A DNA stretch of 27,833 nt from Flammeovirgaceae bacterium UBA976. GTDB lineage: Bacteria > Bacteroidota > Bacteroidia > Cytophagales > Cyclobacteriaceae. Below are positions 17,216-26,593 of this stretch, piece after piece (within the stretch, counting starts at the first letter, position 1; each line of letters opens with the position of its first letter). Both the position numbers and the translations under genes were made by a program. The stretch is from positions 1 to 27,833 of the forward strand of contig DBBU01000064.1 of assembly GCA_002292365.1 (NCBI GenBank), written 5' to 3'. The notes beneath the pieces were generated by a model. That model had not been told where the DNA came from, made no database searches, and saw only the letters and a program-made list of their open reading frames with translations.

Positions 17216-17737
17216 GTGATCATGCGGGTTTTAAATTATAAGATTGTTTTTTTCATTTGTAATCATAAGCTAGTTTCTCCAAAAAATTATCTTTTTAGTG
17301 AGCAAATATTATTTGAAAATGGTCAGGAGGGTTATGCATGTTATCGAATACCTGCCATCCTTCAATTAAAAAATGGAACTACTAAAAGAAGACTGATTAA
17401 AAGAAGTAACGATGGGGGTCAAAGCTGGGACAGCGTCTATTTTGATCCTGAATTAATCACTCCAGTTTGCCAATCAAGTCTGTTCTTATTTCAAAATACC
17501 GCACAAACCTTACTCCTATACAGTGGGCCAAATAGTGCAGAAGAAAGGATTCGCATGACCGTAAAGGCGAGTGAGGACAATGGGATTACCTGACCGATAA
17601 AAAAAGAAATTTATCCGGGAATATCAGCCTATTCTGACCTTACTCAAATCAATGAATCACAGGTCGGCCTTCTTTTCGAAAAAGAAAATAAAACGATCAA
17701 TTTTGTATTTTTTTCAATAGATTGGCTTCTAAATTAG
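17216..17737 (+). pseudogene. Decayed exo-alpha-sialidase (GH33-like) remnant
   Basis: The plus-strand frame reads F-E-N-G-Q-E-G-Y-A-C-Y-R-I-P-A-I (the Y-R-I-P arginine motif of sialidases), then K-R-S-N-D-G-G-Q-S-W (an Asp box), P-V-C-Q-S-S-L, and M-T-V-K-A-S-E-D-N-G-I-T. A TGA at 17591-17593 then replaces the conserved Trp of the next Asp box. The same frame continues after it as K-K-E-I-Y-P-G-I-S-A-Y-S-D-L and V-G-L-L-F-E, and ends I-D-W-L-L-N with TAG at 17735-17737, which resembles a normal family C-terminus. The segment between Y-R-I-P and the Asp box, and that between the Asp box and P-V-C-Q, are far shorter than in intact sialidases. With only 174 codons against the usual 350 or more, it is a broken gene. 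Confidence 0.85.
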
Positions 17738-17868
17738 AAACATGTGCCAAGTCAATAGACCCTGACCCCAAGATTAAAATAGTGAATATTAATCCTCTTC
17801 TCTTGAGAAAAGATTACCTGTTTTTTTAACCCTTTCTATAAAATATCATCCATAATTGTATAAAATAA

Positions 17869-19032
17869 ATGACGCAACCTCATCTGACATCATCTAAAGC
17901 CTCTCGTGTTACTGGGGCAGAAATTTCTTGGTTTGCCCCGATTTGCGATGGTGATGATGATTTTTTAGGGACTCGAAATGAGCGATATAAAAGCAACTGG
18001 GAAAATACCGCGGCCATTGTTCGACAAGCCGATGTCCTGGGATATCGTAATATTTTATGCCCCTCCTCCTATCAGGTAGGCCAAGATACTTTGAGTTTTG
18101 CAGCAGCCATCGCCCCGCAAACCCAAAAAATCAACTTATTAACCGCCATCAGATGTGGTGAAGTTCATCCTCCAATGCTCGCACGGGCCATTGCTACCCT
18201 TGATCACATGCTACAAGGTCGTTTGACCTTAAATATCATTTCCTCTAACCTCCCCGGGACTGAGCTAGATTCAGAAGCACGTTATCAGCGCTCAAGAGAA
18301 GTCATCACCATCTTAAAACAAGCCTGGAATGAAGATTTTATTGATTTTTATGGCGATTTTTATGACTTACACCTTCCGACTGCCCCTGTCAAGCCTTATC
18401 AACATAATGGTGGACCCATGCTTTATTTTGGGGGGTATTCTCCTGCAGGCATAGACCTTTGTGCCCAGCACTGTGACGTCTATCTTATGTGGCCTGAAAC
18501 GCGGGAAAAAATTAAAGCACAAATGGAAACCCTCTCCGCCAAAGCAGCTGCCTATCATCGGACATTGGATTTCGGACTTCGAGTCCATGTTATCGTACGA
18601 GAAACGGAAGAAGAGGCACGGCAATACGCTGATCAATTAATATCCAAACTCGATATCCAAAAAGGAACTGAAATTAGGGAAAGAGCGCAAGACGCAAGAT
18701 CTTTGGGGGTATTCAAACAAAGTGAAATACGGGCCGCTGCTGGTGAAGATTATTTCGTTGAACCCCATTTGTGGACAGGGATTGGACTCGCAAGATCAGG
18801 TTGTGGCGCCGCTCTGGTAGGAAATCCCCAACAAGTTCTTAGTAAAATTAATGACTATATGAGTATGGGTATACGCTCCTTCATCTTTTCTGGTTATCCA
18901 CATCATCAAGAAGCCCAATATTTTGCAAAATGGGTACTGCCGCATTTAAAAACCATCTCTCTGCCCAAGGTATATGGAAGAGTTCCCCAAGATCCTCCAA
19001 ACACACCTTTAGGCAAAGGACCCAGATTCTAA
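17869..19032 (+). CDS. SsuD-like flavin-dependent (LLM class) monooxygenase
   Basis: The 387-residue protein belongs to the bacterial luciferase-like superfamily in the alkanesulfonate monooxygenase group: the N-terminal W-F-A-P-I-C-D-G-D-D-D-F-L-G-T, the middle P-M-L-Y-F-G-G-Y-S-P-A, the F-G-L-R-V-H-V-I-V-R-E-T stretch, and L-W-T-G-I-G-L-A-R-S-G-C-G-A-A-L-V-G-N followed by S-F-I-F-S-G-Y-P-H-x-x-E match SsuD along its length. These enzymes use reduced FMN and oxygen to cleave substrates such as alkanesulfonates. No SsuE-like flavin reductase or SsuABC transporter is present nearby. Instead the gene is followed after 4 bp by an SSS-family symporter and then a PLP decarboxylase. The C-terminal tail P-x-x-P-L-G-K-G is typical of non-SsuD members too, so the substrate remains open. 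Confidence 0.88.
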   Translation: MTQPHLTSSKASRVTGAEISWFAPICDGDDDFLGTRNERYKSNWENTAAIVRQADVLGYRNILCPSSYQVGQDTLSFAAAIAPQTQKINLLTAIRCGEVHPPMLARAIATLDHMLQGRLTLNIISSNLPGTELDSEARYQRSREVITILKQAWNEDFIDFYGDFYDLHLPTAPVKPYQHNGGPMLYFGGYSPAGIDLCAQHCDVYLMWPETREKIKAQMETLSAKAAAYHRTLDFGLRVHVIVRETEEEARQYADQLISKLDIQKGTEIRERAQDARSLGVFKQSEIRAAAGEDYFVEPHLWTGIGLARSGCGAALVGNPQQVLSKINDYMSMGIRSFIFSGYPHHQEAQYFAKWVLPHLKTISLPKVYGRVPQDPPNTPLGKGPRF

Positions 19033-19036
19033 TATC

Positions 19037-20578
19037 ATGTTAGATCTTATTATTGTGTTATGCTATTTCGCTTTGATCTTAATCGTGGCTTTAAGCGATT
19101 CAAAAAATAAAAAAATAGATGCAGATGCTTATTTTTTAAGTTCTAGAAATTTAAGATGGCCCTCCATTGCGATTTCTACCATCGCAACCAATGTACAGGG
19201 TTATCAGTTTTTGGGCATGATGGGCTCTGCTTATCTCTATGGATTAGCTCAGGCCAATTTGGAAATCAACGCCACTCAAGGTCTTTTGATTGCCGCATTC
19301 GTCTTTATTCCCCTGTTTTTAAAACACAAAATTACCACCGTTACCGAATTCATCACTATTTACCTTGGTAAACGCGCCGGATTGTTTTATTCGATAGCTA
19401 ACCTAAGTTTATTTTCTACCATTACTTTGGGTGCTGCCTTATTTTGGGGTGCTTACGCTGCTGATCAAGTCTTTGGAAAACAACTTGCCGTGCTGCATGA
19501 GGACCGCATGATGCGTATCGCGATTTTGATCGTGATCTTAGGTCTCTTTTCAGCCATTTATACTTATCTAGGAGGTCTAAATGCAGTAGTCAAAACAGAC
19601 ATTATTCAGTTCATCATTCTCTTATTTGGGGGCTTGTTTGTATTAATCGTTAGCGTTAGCGCACTCGGTGGTTGGGAGGAGCTTTATGTGCAAACAAATC
19701 ACCGTATGCACCTACATTTACCTACCGATCATCCGATCCTGCCTTGGACCCATCTATTTGGCTTATTTTTTTTAAATATTAATTATTGGTGTGCGAATCA
19801 AACCATCATACAGCGTTCACTGGCTGCCAAAAATCTAAAAGAGGCACAAAAAGGATTATTGTTCGGCGGGGTATTGAAATACCTCATGGCGCTCATTATA
19901 GTGATCCCCGGTATTGCCCTATATGGCATCTTAGGTGAGGGCCTGAGTGATCCAGATATGTCATTCCCCTATTTAGTCAATCACTATGTTCCTGTAGGAC
20001 TTCGAGGTATCATCCTTTGCGGTCTATTTGCTTCATTAATGAGTACGGTAGATTCAACTTTTCATTCGATTGCTACCTTATGGTCAGTCGACATCTATTC
20101 AAATTATATTAATAAAAATCCCTTGGATTATCAAAAAATTCGTGCGGGGCGGCAGGCTATTATTTTCAGCTTAATCAGCTCACTTACCATGGGCATGATA
20201 TTGCTCTACATGAAATTTGAGAATCCAAGTGCTGCCTTTACCCATACATTAAATAATCTTAGATACTATATCAATTGTGGAATTACCGTGATGATTTGTG
20301 CGGCTGCATTATTACTTGTCCCGAATAAAAAAAAGGTCTTGTTAGCTTTTTTAATTACCCTCCCTTTAAATTTATTACTGCAATATTTACTCCCTGACAT
20401 GAATTATTTTGTGCGGGCATTTTGGATTATTTTTATCAGTTTATTGATCGCAACTGAAGGGGAAACCAGTAACTTTTCATCTTACAAAGTCCTATTTCAG
20501 TCGAGTTCCAACTCATTGAGTAAGCTTGGTTGGACCTTATTGGGCAGTCTTGTTTTAATCCACTTTCTTTTTCATTGA
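19037..20578 (+). CDS. Sodium:solute symporter (SSS family)
   Basis: A 513-residue integral inner-membrane protein with about 13 hydrophobic segments. The R-N-L-R-W-P-S-I-A-I-S near the N-terminus, N-Q-T-I-I-Q-R-S-L-A-A-K in the middle, and G-L-F-A-S-L-M-S-T-V-D-S-T-F-H-S are SSS-family hallmarks; the S-T-V-D-S-T sequence corresponds to the sodium-binding region. The pattern is closest to the sugar/inositol (SGLT-like) branch, although substrate is not assignable by eye. It lies 4 bp after the flavin monooxygenase gene, so translation is likely coupled, and its product may import the monooxygenase substrate or a related compound (inference). It ends 63 bp before the decarboxylase gene. Confidence 0.93.
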   Translation: MLDLIIVLCYFALILIVALSDSKNKKIDADAYFLSSRNLRWPSIAISTIATNVQGYQFLGMMGSAYLYGLAQANLEINATQGLLIAAFVFIPLFLKHKITTVTEFITIYLGKRAGLFYSIANLSLFSTITLGAALFWGAYAADQVFGKQLAVLHEDRMMRIAILIVILGLFSAIYTYLGGLNAVVKTDIIQFIILLFGGLFVLIVSVSALGGWEELYVQTNHRMHLHLPTDHPILPWTHLFGLFFLNINYWCANQTIIQRSLAAKNLKEAQKGLLFGGVLKYLMALIIVIPGIALYGILGEGLSDPDMSFPYLVNHYVPVGLRGIILCGLFASLMSTVDSTFHSIATLWSVDIYSNYINKNPLDYQKIRAGRQAIIFSLISSLTMGMILLYMKFENPSAAFTHTLNNLRYYINCGITVMICAAALLLVPNKKKVLLAFLITLPLNLLLQYLLPDMNYFVRAFWIIFISLLIATEGETSNFSSYKVLFQSSSNSLSKLGWTLLGSLVLIHFLFH

Positions 20579-20641
20579 GGATCGCGCTGGGCTTCGGACA
20601 TTTAACTTTATAAATAAACTACAATGTAATACTTTAGTAAG

Positions 20642-22042
20642 ATGAACGAAAGGTTAAAAAAAGACTTAGATGAGATGGCAAGTATCCTCGATGAGGTAAA
20701 AAATCAAGGACTCTCATACCTGGATCATTTACAGCATCGTCCTACCTCAAATACACATAAAATAAGCCCTGACACGCAGCTTCCGATAGATGGGTGGGGT
20801 ACTAAAAATACACTCAAATACTTCAATGAAACCTTTGAGAAAATCATGGTTTCTTCTTCGGGTCCCAAATATTGGGGCTTTGTCACTGGAGGCACGACTC
20901 CGGCATCCATTGCCGGTGATTGGCTCACCACCATTTACGACCAAAATGCCTTTAAGGCCAGTGGTCAAGGAGATATTTCTGCCCATATTGAAATGGAAAC
21001 CATCCGATTACTCCTTGAGTTATTTAATTTACCTAAAAACTTATCAGGGGGTTTCGTCTCAGGAGCAACCATGTCTAATGTGACCTGCTTGGCTGCTGCA
21101 AGACAGTGGATTGGTAAACAGCAAGGGAAAGATTATGCCAAAGAAGGCATCAATGGACCCATTAATGTTTTGGCTGCCCTACCGCATTCATCTGTTTTAA
21201 AGGCCCTGTCTTTATTGGGATTAGGTAGTGTCAACATTACGATCATTAAAACGAACCATGGTCATCAGGAATCTATGGATTTGCAAGATTTTGAAAAACA
21301 AATCCTCCAATTATCTGGTGCTCCATTTATTTTAATTTCCAGTGCTGGTACCGTAAATACAGCTGACTTTGATGACTTTGAAGGCATCGCCCAACTCAAG
21401 AAAAAATTTAATTTTTGGTGGCATATAGATGCGGCATTTGGAGGCTTCGCTTCCTGTAGTAAAAGTCATCAACATTTGATTGATGGTTGGGATCAAGCAG
21501 ATAGTTTCACCATAGATTGTCACAAATGGCTCAACGTCCCCTATGAAAATGCAATTTTTCTTATAAAAGAATCACATAAAATTTTTCAGATTGAAACCTT
21601 CCAAAACTCAAATGCTCCTTATCTAGAAAATCAATCAGGTGCTGTGGATTATTTAAACCTTTTGCCCGAAAACTCAAGACGATTGAAAGCGCTGCCCGTA
21701 TGGTTTGCCCTACTTGCTTACGGGAAGTCGGGCATCCAAGAAATGATAGATGACAGTACTGAACATGCGCAATTTTTCGGAGACTGGATAGAGAAGCATA
21801 CCCATTTTGAATTATTGGCCCCTATCCGACTTAATACGGTTTGCTTTACCCTAAACGACTACAGTGATGAACGGGTCACTAGGTTTTTATCTATACTCAA
21901 TGAGACGGGTAAGGTATTCATGTCTCCTACCTTTTACCTAGAAAAAAAAGGGATTCGCGCGGCTTTCGTCAATTGGCGAACGACTTCTCAGGATGTTTCT
22001 TACGTTATGGAATTAATGAATAGTCTTATTAAAAAAACGTAA
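20642..22042 (+). CDS. PLP-dependent group II amino acid decarboxylase
   Basis: The 466-residue cytoplasmic enzyme has the fold type I decarboxylase features: G-A-T-M-S-N at 141-146 (phosphate binding), H182 in P-H-S-S (stacking on the cofactor ring), H-I-D-A-A-F-G-G at 261-268 (Asp263 contacts the pyridine nitrogen), and D-C-H-K-W-L-N at 292-298 with the Schiff-base Lys295. Length suits the PF00282-type family (glutamate, aspartate, aromatic or cysteine sulfinate/cysteate decarboxylases). Which amino acid is used cannot be judged; the neighbouring sulfonate-type monooxygenase makes a sulfur-containing amino acid a possibility (inference). It is the third gene of the cassette. Confidence 0.9.
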   Translation: MNERLKKDLDEMASILDEVKNQGLSYLDHLQHRPTSNTHKISPDTQLPIDGWGTKNTLKYFNETFEKIMVSSSGPKYWGFVTGGTTPASIAGDWLTTIYDQNAFKASGQGDISAHIEMETIRLLLELFNLPKNLSGGFVSGATMSNVTCLAAARQWIGKQQGKDYAKEGINGPINVLAALPHSSVLKALSLLGLGSVNITIIKTNHGHQESMDLQDFEKQILQLSGAPFILISSAGTVNTADFDDFEGIAQLKKKFNFWWHIDAAFGGFASCSKSHQHLIDGWDQADSFTIDCHKWLNVPYENAIFLIKESHKIFQIETFQNSNAPYLENQSGAVDYLNLLPENSRRLKALPVWFALLAYGKSGIQEMIDDSTEHAQFFGDWIEKHTHFELLAPIRLNTVCFTLNDYSDERVTRFLSILNETGKVFMSPTFYLEKKGIRAAFVNWRTTSQDVSYVMELMNSLIKKT

Positions 22043-22236
22043 TCTTTGTATGATTGAACTTAATTGATTTTGCCATTCATAAAATTGTTCTTGCCCTAGT
22101 TAAATTAATTAATCAAATTAGTTACTTAAACTTATTAACAAAGAGGCTTTCGAGTTATCGCTTCTAAAAGAATCATTAAACACAATAAAATACTATCCTT
22201 TCTTCAAAGGCTAACCATAATAAGAAATTCAGAAAA

Positions 22237-25200
22237 ATGAGAACATCTATTTTAATCATTTGCTGTCTAATATTCACCAATGACCTACAGTCACAAGTAC
22301 TAGACTCAGTTTTTAATAACCTAAAATACAGAAGTATTGGCCCTTTCCGAGGCGGGCGTGCCAATGCAGGAACCGGCGTCATCGACGATCCTTTAACTTA
22401 TTATATGGGCACTACCGGAGGGGGCGTCTGGAAGACTTCCGATGCGGGTCAGCATTGGATTAATTGTTCTGATGGGTTTTTCAAAATGGGCTCTGTCGGA
22501 GCCATTGCTGTCTCTGAAAGTCATGCCAATATCGTTTATGTAGGAATGGGAGAACACGCACCCAGGGGGGTAATGACCTCTCACGGTGATGGCGTGTACA
22601 AATCAACAGATGCCGGTAAAACCTGGACCCATATGGGACTCAAGGAAACGCAGCATATTTCACGCATAGTCATTCACCCTCGAGATCCTAATATTTTGTG
22701 GGTAGCCGCGCAAGGAGCACTCAACGGGCCTAATGAAGATCGTGGTATTTTTAAATCAACGAATGGGGGTAAATCATGGACGCGCACCCTTTTTGTAAAT
22801 AATTTGACAGGTGCCAGTGAATTATCCCTTGACTACAATAACCCTGATATAGTGTATGCTGCCATGTGGGAGCATATGCGAACCCCTTGGCAAGTCATCA
22901 GTGGCGGTAAAGGCAGTGGATTATACAAATCTTCGGATGGTGGTGATACATGGAAAAAAATTCATCAAGGATTGCCAGAAGAGAAAGGAAAAATGGCGAT
23001 TGCTGTATCTCGCGCGAATTCCGATTGGGTTTATGCCCTCATTGAAAGTGATTCTCAGCAAGAAAAAGGAGGCTTATTTGTTTCTAAAAATGCAGGTAAA
23101 AATTGGATCCGAATAAGCGGGGATCATCGCCTATTACAGCGGGCTTGGTATTATATTGAGATCGCATTGGACCCGAAGGATGAAAATGTCGTTTACGTGT
23201 TAAGTGCAGGTACCTATAGATCCATAAATGGAGGCAAGGATTGGGCAAGAATACGCAGTCATCACGGAGATTATCACGACCTTTGGATCAACCCTCTGAA
23301 TAATAAAAACATGCTCCTCACCAATGATGGAGGATCTGAAATTTCATTTGATAAGGGGACTCACTGGTCCCGGATTGACAACATGCCAACGGCTCAATTT
23401 TATCGAGTGACTACTGATAATATGTTTCCCTACAATATTTATGGCGGTCAACAAGACAACTCTTCAGTCAAAATCGCGAGCATTGGTCTGGGATCTTCGG
23501 GTATTACTGAATCTGATTGGACCAGTTCTGCAGGCGGTGAGAGTGCTTTTTTGGCTTTTGATCCCGATAATCCTGTGAAGGTCATGGGTGGGAGTTATTT
23601 AGGATCTATTGAACTACTAGATACCAAAGCCAAAACTGGAACAAATATTAAGATAGAGCCTAATTTATATTTGGGCCTCGCGGCTCGGGACATGAAGTAT
23701 TTATTCAATTGGAATGCTCCCATAGTAAAGTCCGTACATGAGTCCAATACTTATTTTCATGGAGCTCAATATTTACTAAGAACTAGAGATGAGGGGATTT
23801 CTTGGGAGGTTATTTCACCGGACCTGACCGCCAATATAGATGCGAAGCAAGGCAAAGGAGGAGGACCTTATACCGTTGAAGCCGTCGGTGCAGAAAATTA
23901 TGGTACCTTGACTTATGTTGTAGAATCTAAACATGAAAAAGGAGTCATCTACACGGGTAGTAATGACGGAAGGGTTCATCTCACAACAGACAATGGTACT
24001 ACTTGGATCAATGTGACTCCAAAAGGATTGCCTGAAACGTTAATCAATGCCATTGAGGTTTCACCCCATGATCCCGGTACGGTATATTTAGCTACCACAC
24101 GGTATAAGTTTAATGACTATACGCCTGGTTTGTACAAGAGCACAAACTATGGAAAAACATGGAAACTCATCACTTCAGGAATCCCACAAGGGGCCTATAC
24201 CAAGGTAGTACGTGAAGACGAAAAACGTAAAGACTTATTATTTGCGGGTACGGTCACGGGCATGTATGCATCATGGAATGGAGGCCTTAATTGGTCTCCT
24301 TTACAGCTGAATTTACCCATTACACCGATTACCGATCTAGCCATCAGTCATGACAACATCGTAGTCGCAACACAAGGAAGATCTTTTTGGGTTTTAGATG
24401 ATTTGACGATCCTTCGCCAATATGATGGAACCTCCCGCCAAGGTAAATTTTATGCTCCTGCCCCCACGTATATTGCCAATTGGTACAGTGGCCTCAATTC
24501 GAACAAAAGTAAAGGGACAGATCTACTCAAAGGTGTAAATCCTGCCAGTGGTATGGTAATTTATTATGACTTACCTTCCTTAAGTAAAGAAACTGAACTT
24601 ACCTTGATCATCAAAGATGCTCAAGGTAATATGGTCAACACATTTTCATCTAGCGCCGATAAAAGTTACATCACATATGAAGGAAATCCTCCAAAAAAAC
24701 CCACTTTATCTAAAAATGTAGGACTCAATAGGTTTGTTTGGAACATGCATTATCCTTTGCTGCCTGGGGTACCCAAGGTATATATTGAAGGGGGCTATTC
24801 AGGTCATCAGGCCATTCCGGGTACTTACCAATTGACATTAACCTATGATGATAATCATTTTGAAACTCCAGCGATCATTCAGGCGAATCCTTTGTATGAT
24901 CTGAGTGAAGCACAATACCGCGCATACCATGAATTCATGAGCTCTGCCGCTGCCACCTATAGAGAAATGACCAATATGACCAATCATCTCAATGAAATCA
25001 ATACAAAGCTCAAAAGTTTGCTTGCAAAAATGAATTCAACAAATCATAATGAACTGATCGCTTTGGGTAATACCTTAAGCAAAGACTTAACCTTATGGGA
25101 TGGTATCATGGTACAGAGATTATCCAAGGCCTATGATGATGTTGAAAACTTCGAAAATGGATTTACAGCGCATTATCTTAATTTAATCAGTGAATCAAAT

Positions 25201-25365
25201 AGTCCTATTCCAAAAATTACGCAAGGGAGTGAATCACGCAAAGTTGAATTGGATGCCAAATGGGCTATTCATAAGCAATATGCTCAACGTTTACTTAATG
25301 GACAGGTGCAGGTTTTCAACACCGCCTGTCAAGCGCAAAGTGTTGGGGTCTTGTTTGTCGAATAA
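22237..25365 (+). CDS. Secreted sortilin/VPS10-like Asp-box protein (second paralogue)
   Basis: The 1042-residue product has a signal peptide ([13 protein letters not shown], ending Q-S-Q). It shares the same architecture as the protein at 213-3380: an [10 protein letters not shown] start of the propeller, repeated Asp-box turns ([36 protein letters not shown]), a long two-lobed propeller to about residue 700, and a C-terminal Ig-like region with [11 protein letters not shown] and I-P-G-T-Y-Q before a helical tail. The two proteins are clearly homologous but diverged, so the duplication is not recent. A 194-bp AT-rich leader separates it from the decarboxylase, suggesting its own promoter. 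Function is unproven. Confidence 0.88.
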   Translation: MRTSILIICCLIFTNDLQSQVLDSVFNNLKYRSIGPFRGGRANAGTGVIDDPLTYYMGTTGGGVWKTSDAGQHWINCSDGFFKMGSVGAIAVSESHANIVYVGMGEHAPRGVMTSHGDGVYKSTDAGKTWTHMGLKETQHISRIVIHPRDPNILWVAAQGALNGPNEDRGIFKSTNGGKSWTRTLFVNNLTGASELSLDYNNPDIVYAAMWEHMRTPWQVISGGKGSGLYKSSDGGDTWKKIHQGLPEEKGKMAIAVSRANSDWVYALIESDSQQEKGGLFVSKNAGKNWIRISGDHRLLQRAWYYIEIALDPKDENVVYVLSAGTYRSINGGKDWARIRSHHGDYHDLWINPLNNKNMLLTNDGGSEISFDKGTHWSRIDNMPTAQFYRVTTDNMFPYNIYGGQQDNSSVKIASIGLGSSGITESDWTSSAGGESAFLAFDPDNPVKVMGGSYLGSIELLDTKAKTGTNIKIEPNLYLGLAARDMKYLFNWNAPIVKSVHESNTYFHGAQYLLRTRDEGISWEVISPDLTANIDAKQGKGGGPYTVEAVGAENYGTLTYVVESKHEKGVIYTGSNDGRVHLTTDNGTTWINVTPKGLPETLINAIEVSPHDPGTVYLATTRYKFNDYTPGLYKSTNYGKTWKLITSGIPQGAYTKVVREDEKRKDLLFAGTVTGMYASWNGGLNWSPLQLNLPITPITDLAISHDNIVVATQGRSFWVLDDLTILRQYDGTSRQGKFYAPAPTYIANWYSGLNSNKSKGTDLLKGVNPASGMVIYYDLPSLSKETELTLIIKDAQGNMVNTFSSSADKSYITYEGNPPKKPTLSKNVGLNRFVWNMHYPLLPGVPKVYIEGGYSGHQAIPGTYQLTLTYDDNHFETPAIIQANPLYDLSEAQYRAYHEFMSSAAATYREMTNMTNHLNEINTKLKSLLAKMNSTNHNELIALGNTLSKDLTLWDGIMVQRLSKAYDDVENFENGFTAHYLNLISESNSPIPKITQGSESRKVELDAKWAIHKQYAQRLLNGQVQVFNTACQAQSVGVLFVE

Positions 25366-25549
25366 AAACTAAAAAAGTGGTGAAAAAGAGTCTTAAAACT
25401 CTCGAGCACATTTTGAAGTAGTTTTCATATTAATTATTCTTAGTATCATACTTCTCAAATGACGCTACCCTCATTTTGATTACTTTTTAAAAAGCTAGTT
25501 ATTCTGACCTATTAAAAAACACTGCATTGTATTTGAAATTTTAAAAAAT

Positions 25550-25587
25550 AAAGGCTTTCAAGTAAGCATTAGAAAGCCTTTTTTTTT
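25550..25587 (+). terminator. Rho-independent, likely bidirectional, terminator
   Basis: A 10-bp perfect stem pairs 25550-25559 (AAAGGCTTTC) with 25572-25581 (GAAAGCCTTT), with a 12-nt loop, then a run of nine T (25579-25587, partly overlapping the stem). It lies after the sortilin-like gene and 15 bp from the end of the opposing DUF4242 gene. On the minus strand the stem is followed by a T-rich tract as well, so it can terminate both convergent transcripts. Confidence 0.85.
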
Positions 25588-25601
25588 CAAAACTTAAATA
25601 T

Positions 25602-25889
25602 TTAACTCACCACAGAAGTATTGTGCTTAATGAGTGTCGTTATTTCGGTGATCTCAGTGACTACCCCATTCGATCGTTCTGCATGTTCCCGAATCAAATC
25701 TTCTGATGCTGCATGATAAATACAATAAATAGCATCTCCAGCTACGTAACTTTGCTCTTGTTGGATCTCCTTACCCTCTGCTCGCATCTCTATAAGGACG
25801 GCTTCAGAAGCCTTCCCTGCCTTGTCTAACTCATGCTTGGGTGCTCCTGAAACTCCAGTCATAGCTCTTTTAATAATAAATTTATTCAT
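25602..25889 (-). CDS. DUF4242 family protein (nickel-binding SCO4226-like)
   Basis: The 95-residue protein matches the small ferredoxin-fold DUF4242 family: K-F-I-I-K-R at the N-terminus, then E-Q-S-Y-V-A-G-D-A-I-Y-C-I-Y-H-A-A, I-R-E-H-A-E-R-S-N-G, and I-T-E-I-T-T-L-I near the end. The conserved S-Y-V...I-Y-C-x-Y and R-E-H-A-x-R stretches are the family landmarks; some homologues bind nickel (SCO4226). No signal peptide is present. It converges with the sortilin-like gene and shares the terminator at 25550-25587. Its biological role is not known. Confidence 0.82.
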   Translation of the reverse strand: MNKFIIKRAMTGVSGAPKHELDKAGKASEAVLIEMRAEGKEIQQEQSYVAGDAIYCIYHAASEDLIREHAERSNGVVTEITEITTLIKHNTSVVS

Positions 25890-25975
25890 GTTTATTTATA
25901 TAGTTAATGAAGTAGTAAAAGTACAATGCATTTCAAAATCAGACAACTAGTCCAATCAAAATAATGTAGTCTTTA

Positions 25976-26593
25976 TCATTCACCACCACCACCACCATCA
26001 CCGCCGTCGCCTCCTGACGCATCTCCTCCTAAACCCGAATCATCTATAAAATATACTCCCGAATCAGGTGTTGACATGGTATTGATATTCATTTGAAATT
26101 CATCAACCAAGATAGTGATACTTTGGATATCCAATCCTTTTGGGGATTCTACTTCCATTAATTGACCATTTTTCTGATTAACCTCAACCACCTTTTTCTT
26201 TGAATAAAGATATAATTTTTCCCCTATCAACGCCAACTTAGGTGCCGTCCATTTAAAAGTCGTAGATATGATAAAATGCTCTTTTCCAGTCTTAAGAGAT
26301 AAAGCTTCTAACTTAGACCCCTTCAGACTAAAAACATATTGATCTGTTATCAGAATACTGGTAAACACTTTTTTTATCGTCCATAAAATTTCTCCTGTAT
26401 CAAACTTCAATAATGAGGTGTATTGACCTACACCCCATTTTGATATATTAGTAACAAAAACTAAATGATCAATTCGGGTTATTCCTGTGATCATTTTTTC
26501 TAAGTCCACTGCCCAGATAATTTTAGAGGTGAACGTATCAAATCTAGACAGCTTCGTTTTTTCTGCGAGCAGAATATTGTTTTTAGTTTTCAT
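25976..26593 (-). CDS. Small PQQ-like beta-propeller protein with Gly/Asp-rich tail
   Basis: The 205-residue protein has no signal peptide, so it is likely cytoplasmic. Four PQQ-type blades are suggested by repeated turns: F-T-S-K-I-I-W near residue 25, D-T-G-E-I-L-W near 68, K-T-G-K-E-H-F near 103, and N-G-Q-L-M-E-V near 145. Four blades is about half of a normal propeller, so it may dimerise or be incomplete (inference). The last 20 or so residues are low complexity: G-L-G-G-D-A-S-G-G-D-G-G-D followed by five Gly and a Glu. The function is unknown and no partner is obvious next to it. Confidence 0.7.
   Translation of the reverse strand: MKTKNNILLAEKTKLSRFDTFTSKIIWAVDLEKMITGITRIDHLVFVTNISKWGVGQYTSLLKFDTGEILWTIKKVFTSILITDQYVFSLKGSKLEALSLKTGKEHFIISTTFKWTAPKLALIGEKLYLYSKKKVVEVNQKNGQLMEVESPKGLDIQSITILVDEFQMNINTMSTPDSGVYFIDDSGLGGDASGGDGGDGGGGGE

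Noticed and set aside
17591..17593. TGA inside the sialidase frame could be recoded (Trp or selenocysteine)
   Set aside because: TGA is used as a normal stop by several genes here (for example 5126, 6937, 8114, 8649), and the sialidase also lacks internal segments, so decay is the simpler explanation.
22105..22112. TTAATTAA palindrome before the second sortilin-like gene
   Set aside because: A short AT-only palindrome in AT-rich DNA, expected by chance.
25979..26040. Repeated ACC/GGT triplets could be a CRISPR-like or tandem repeat locus
   Set aside because: They are codons of the Gly/Asp tail of the 25976-26593 protein, with no spacer structure.
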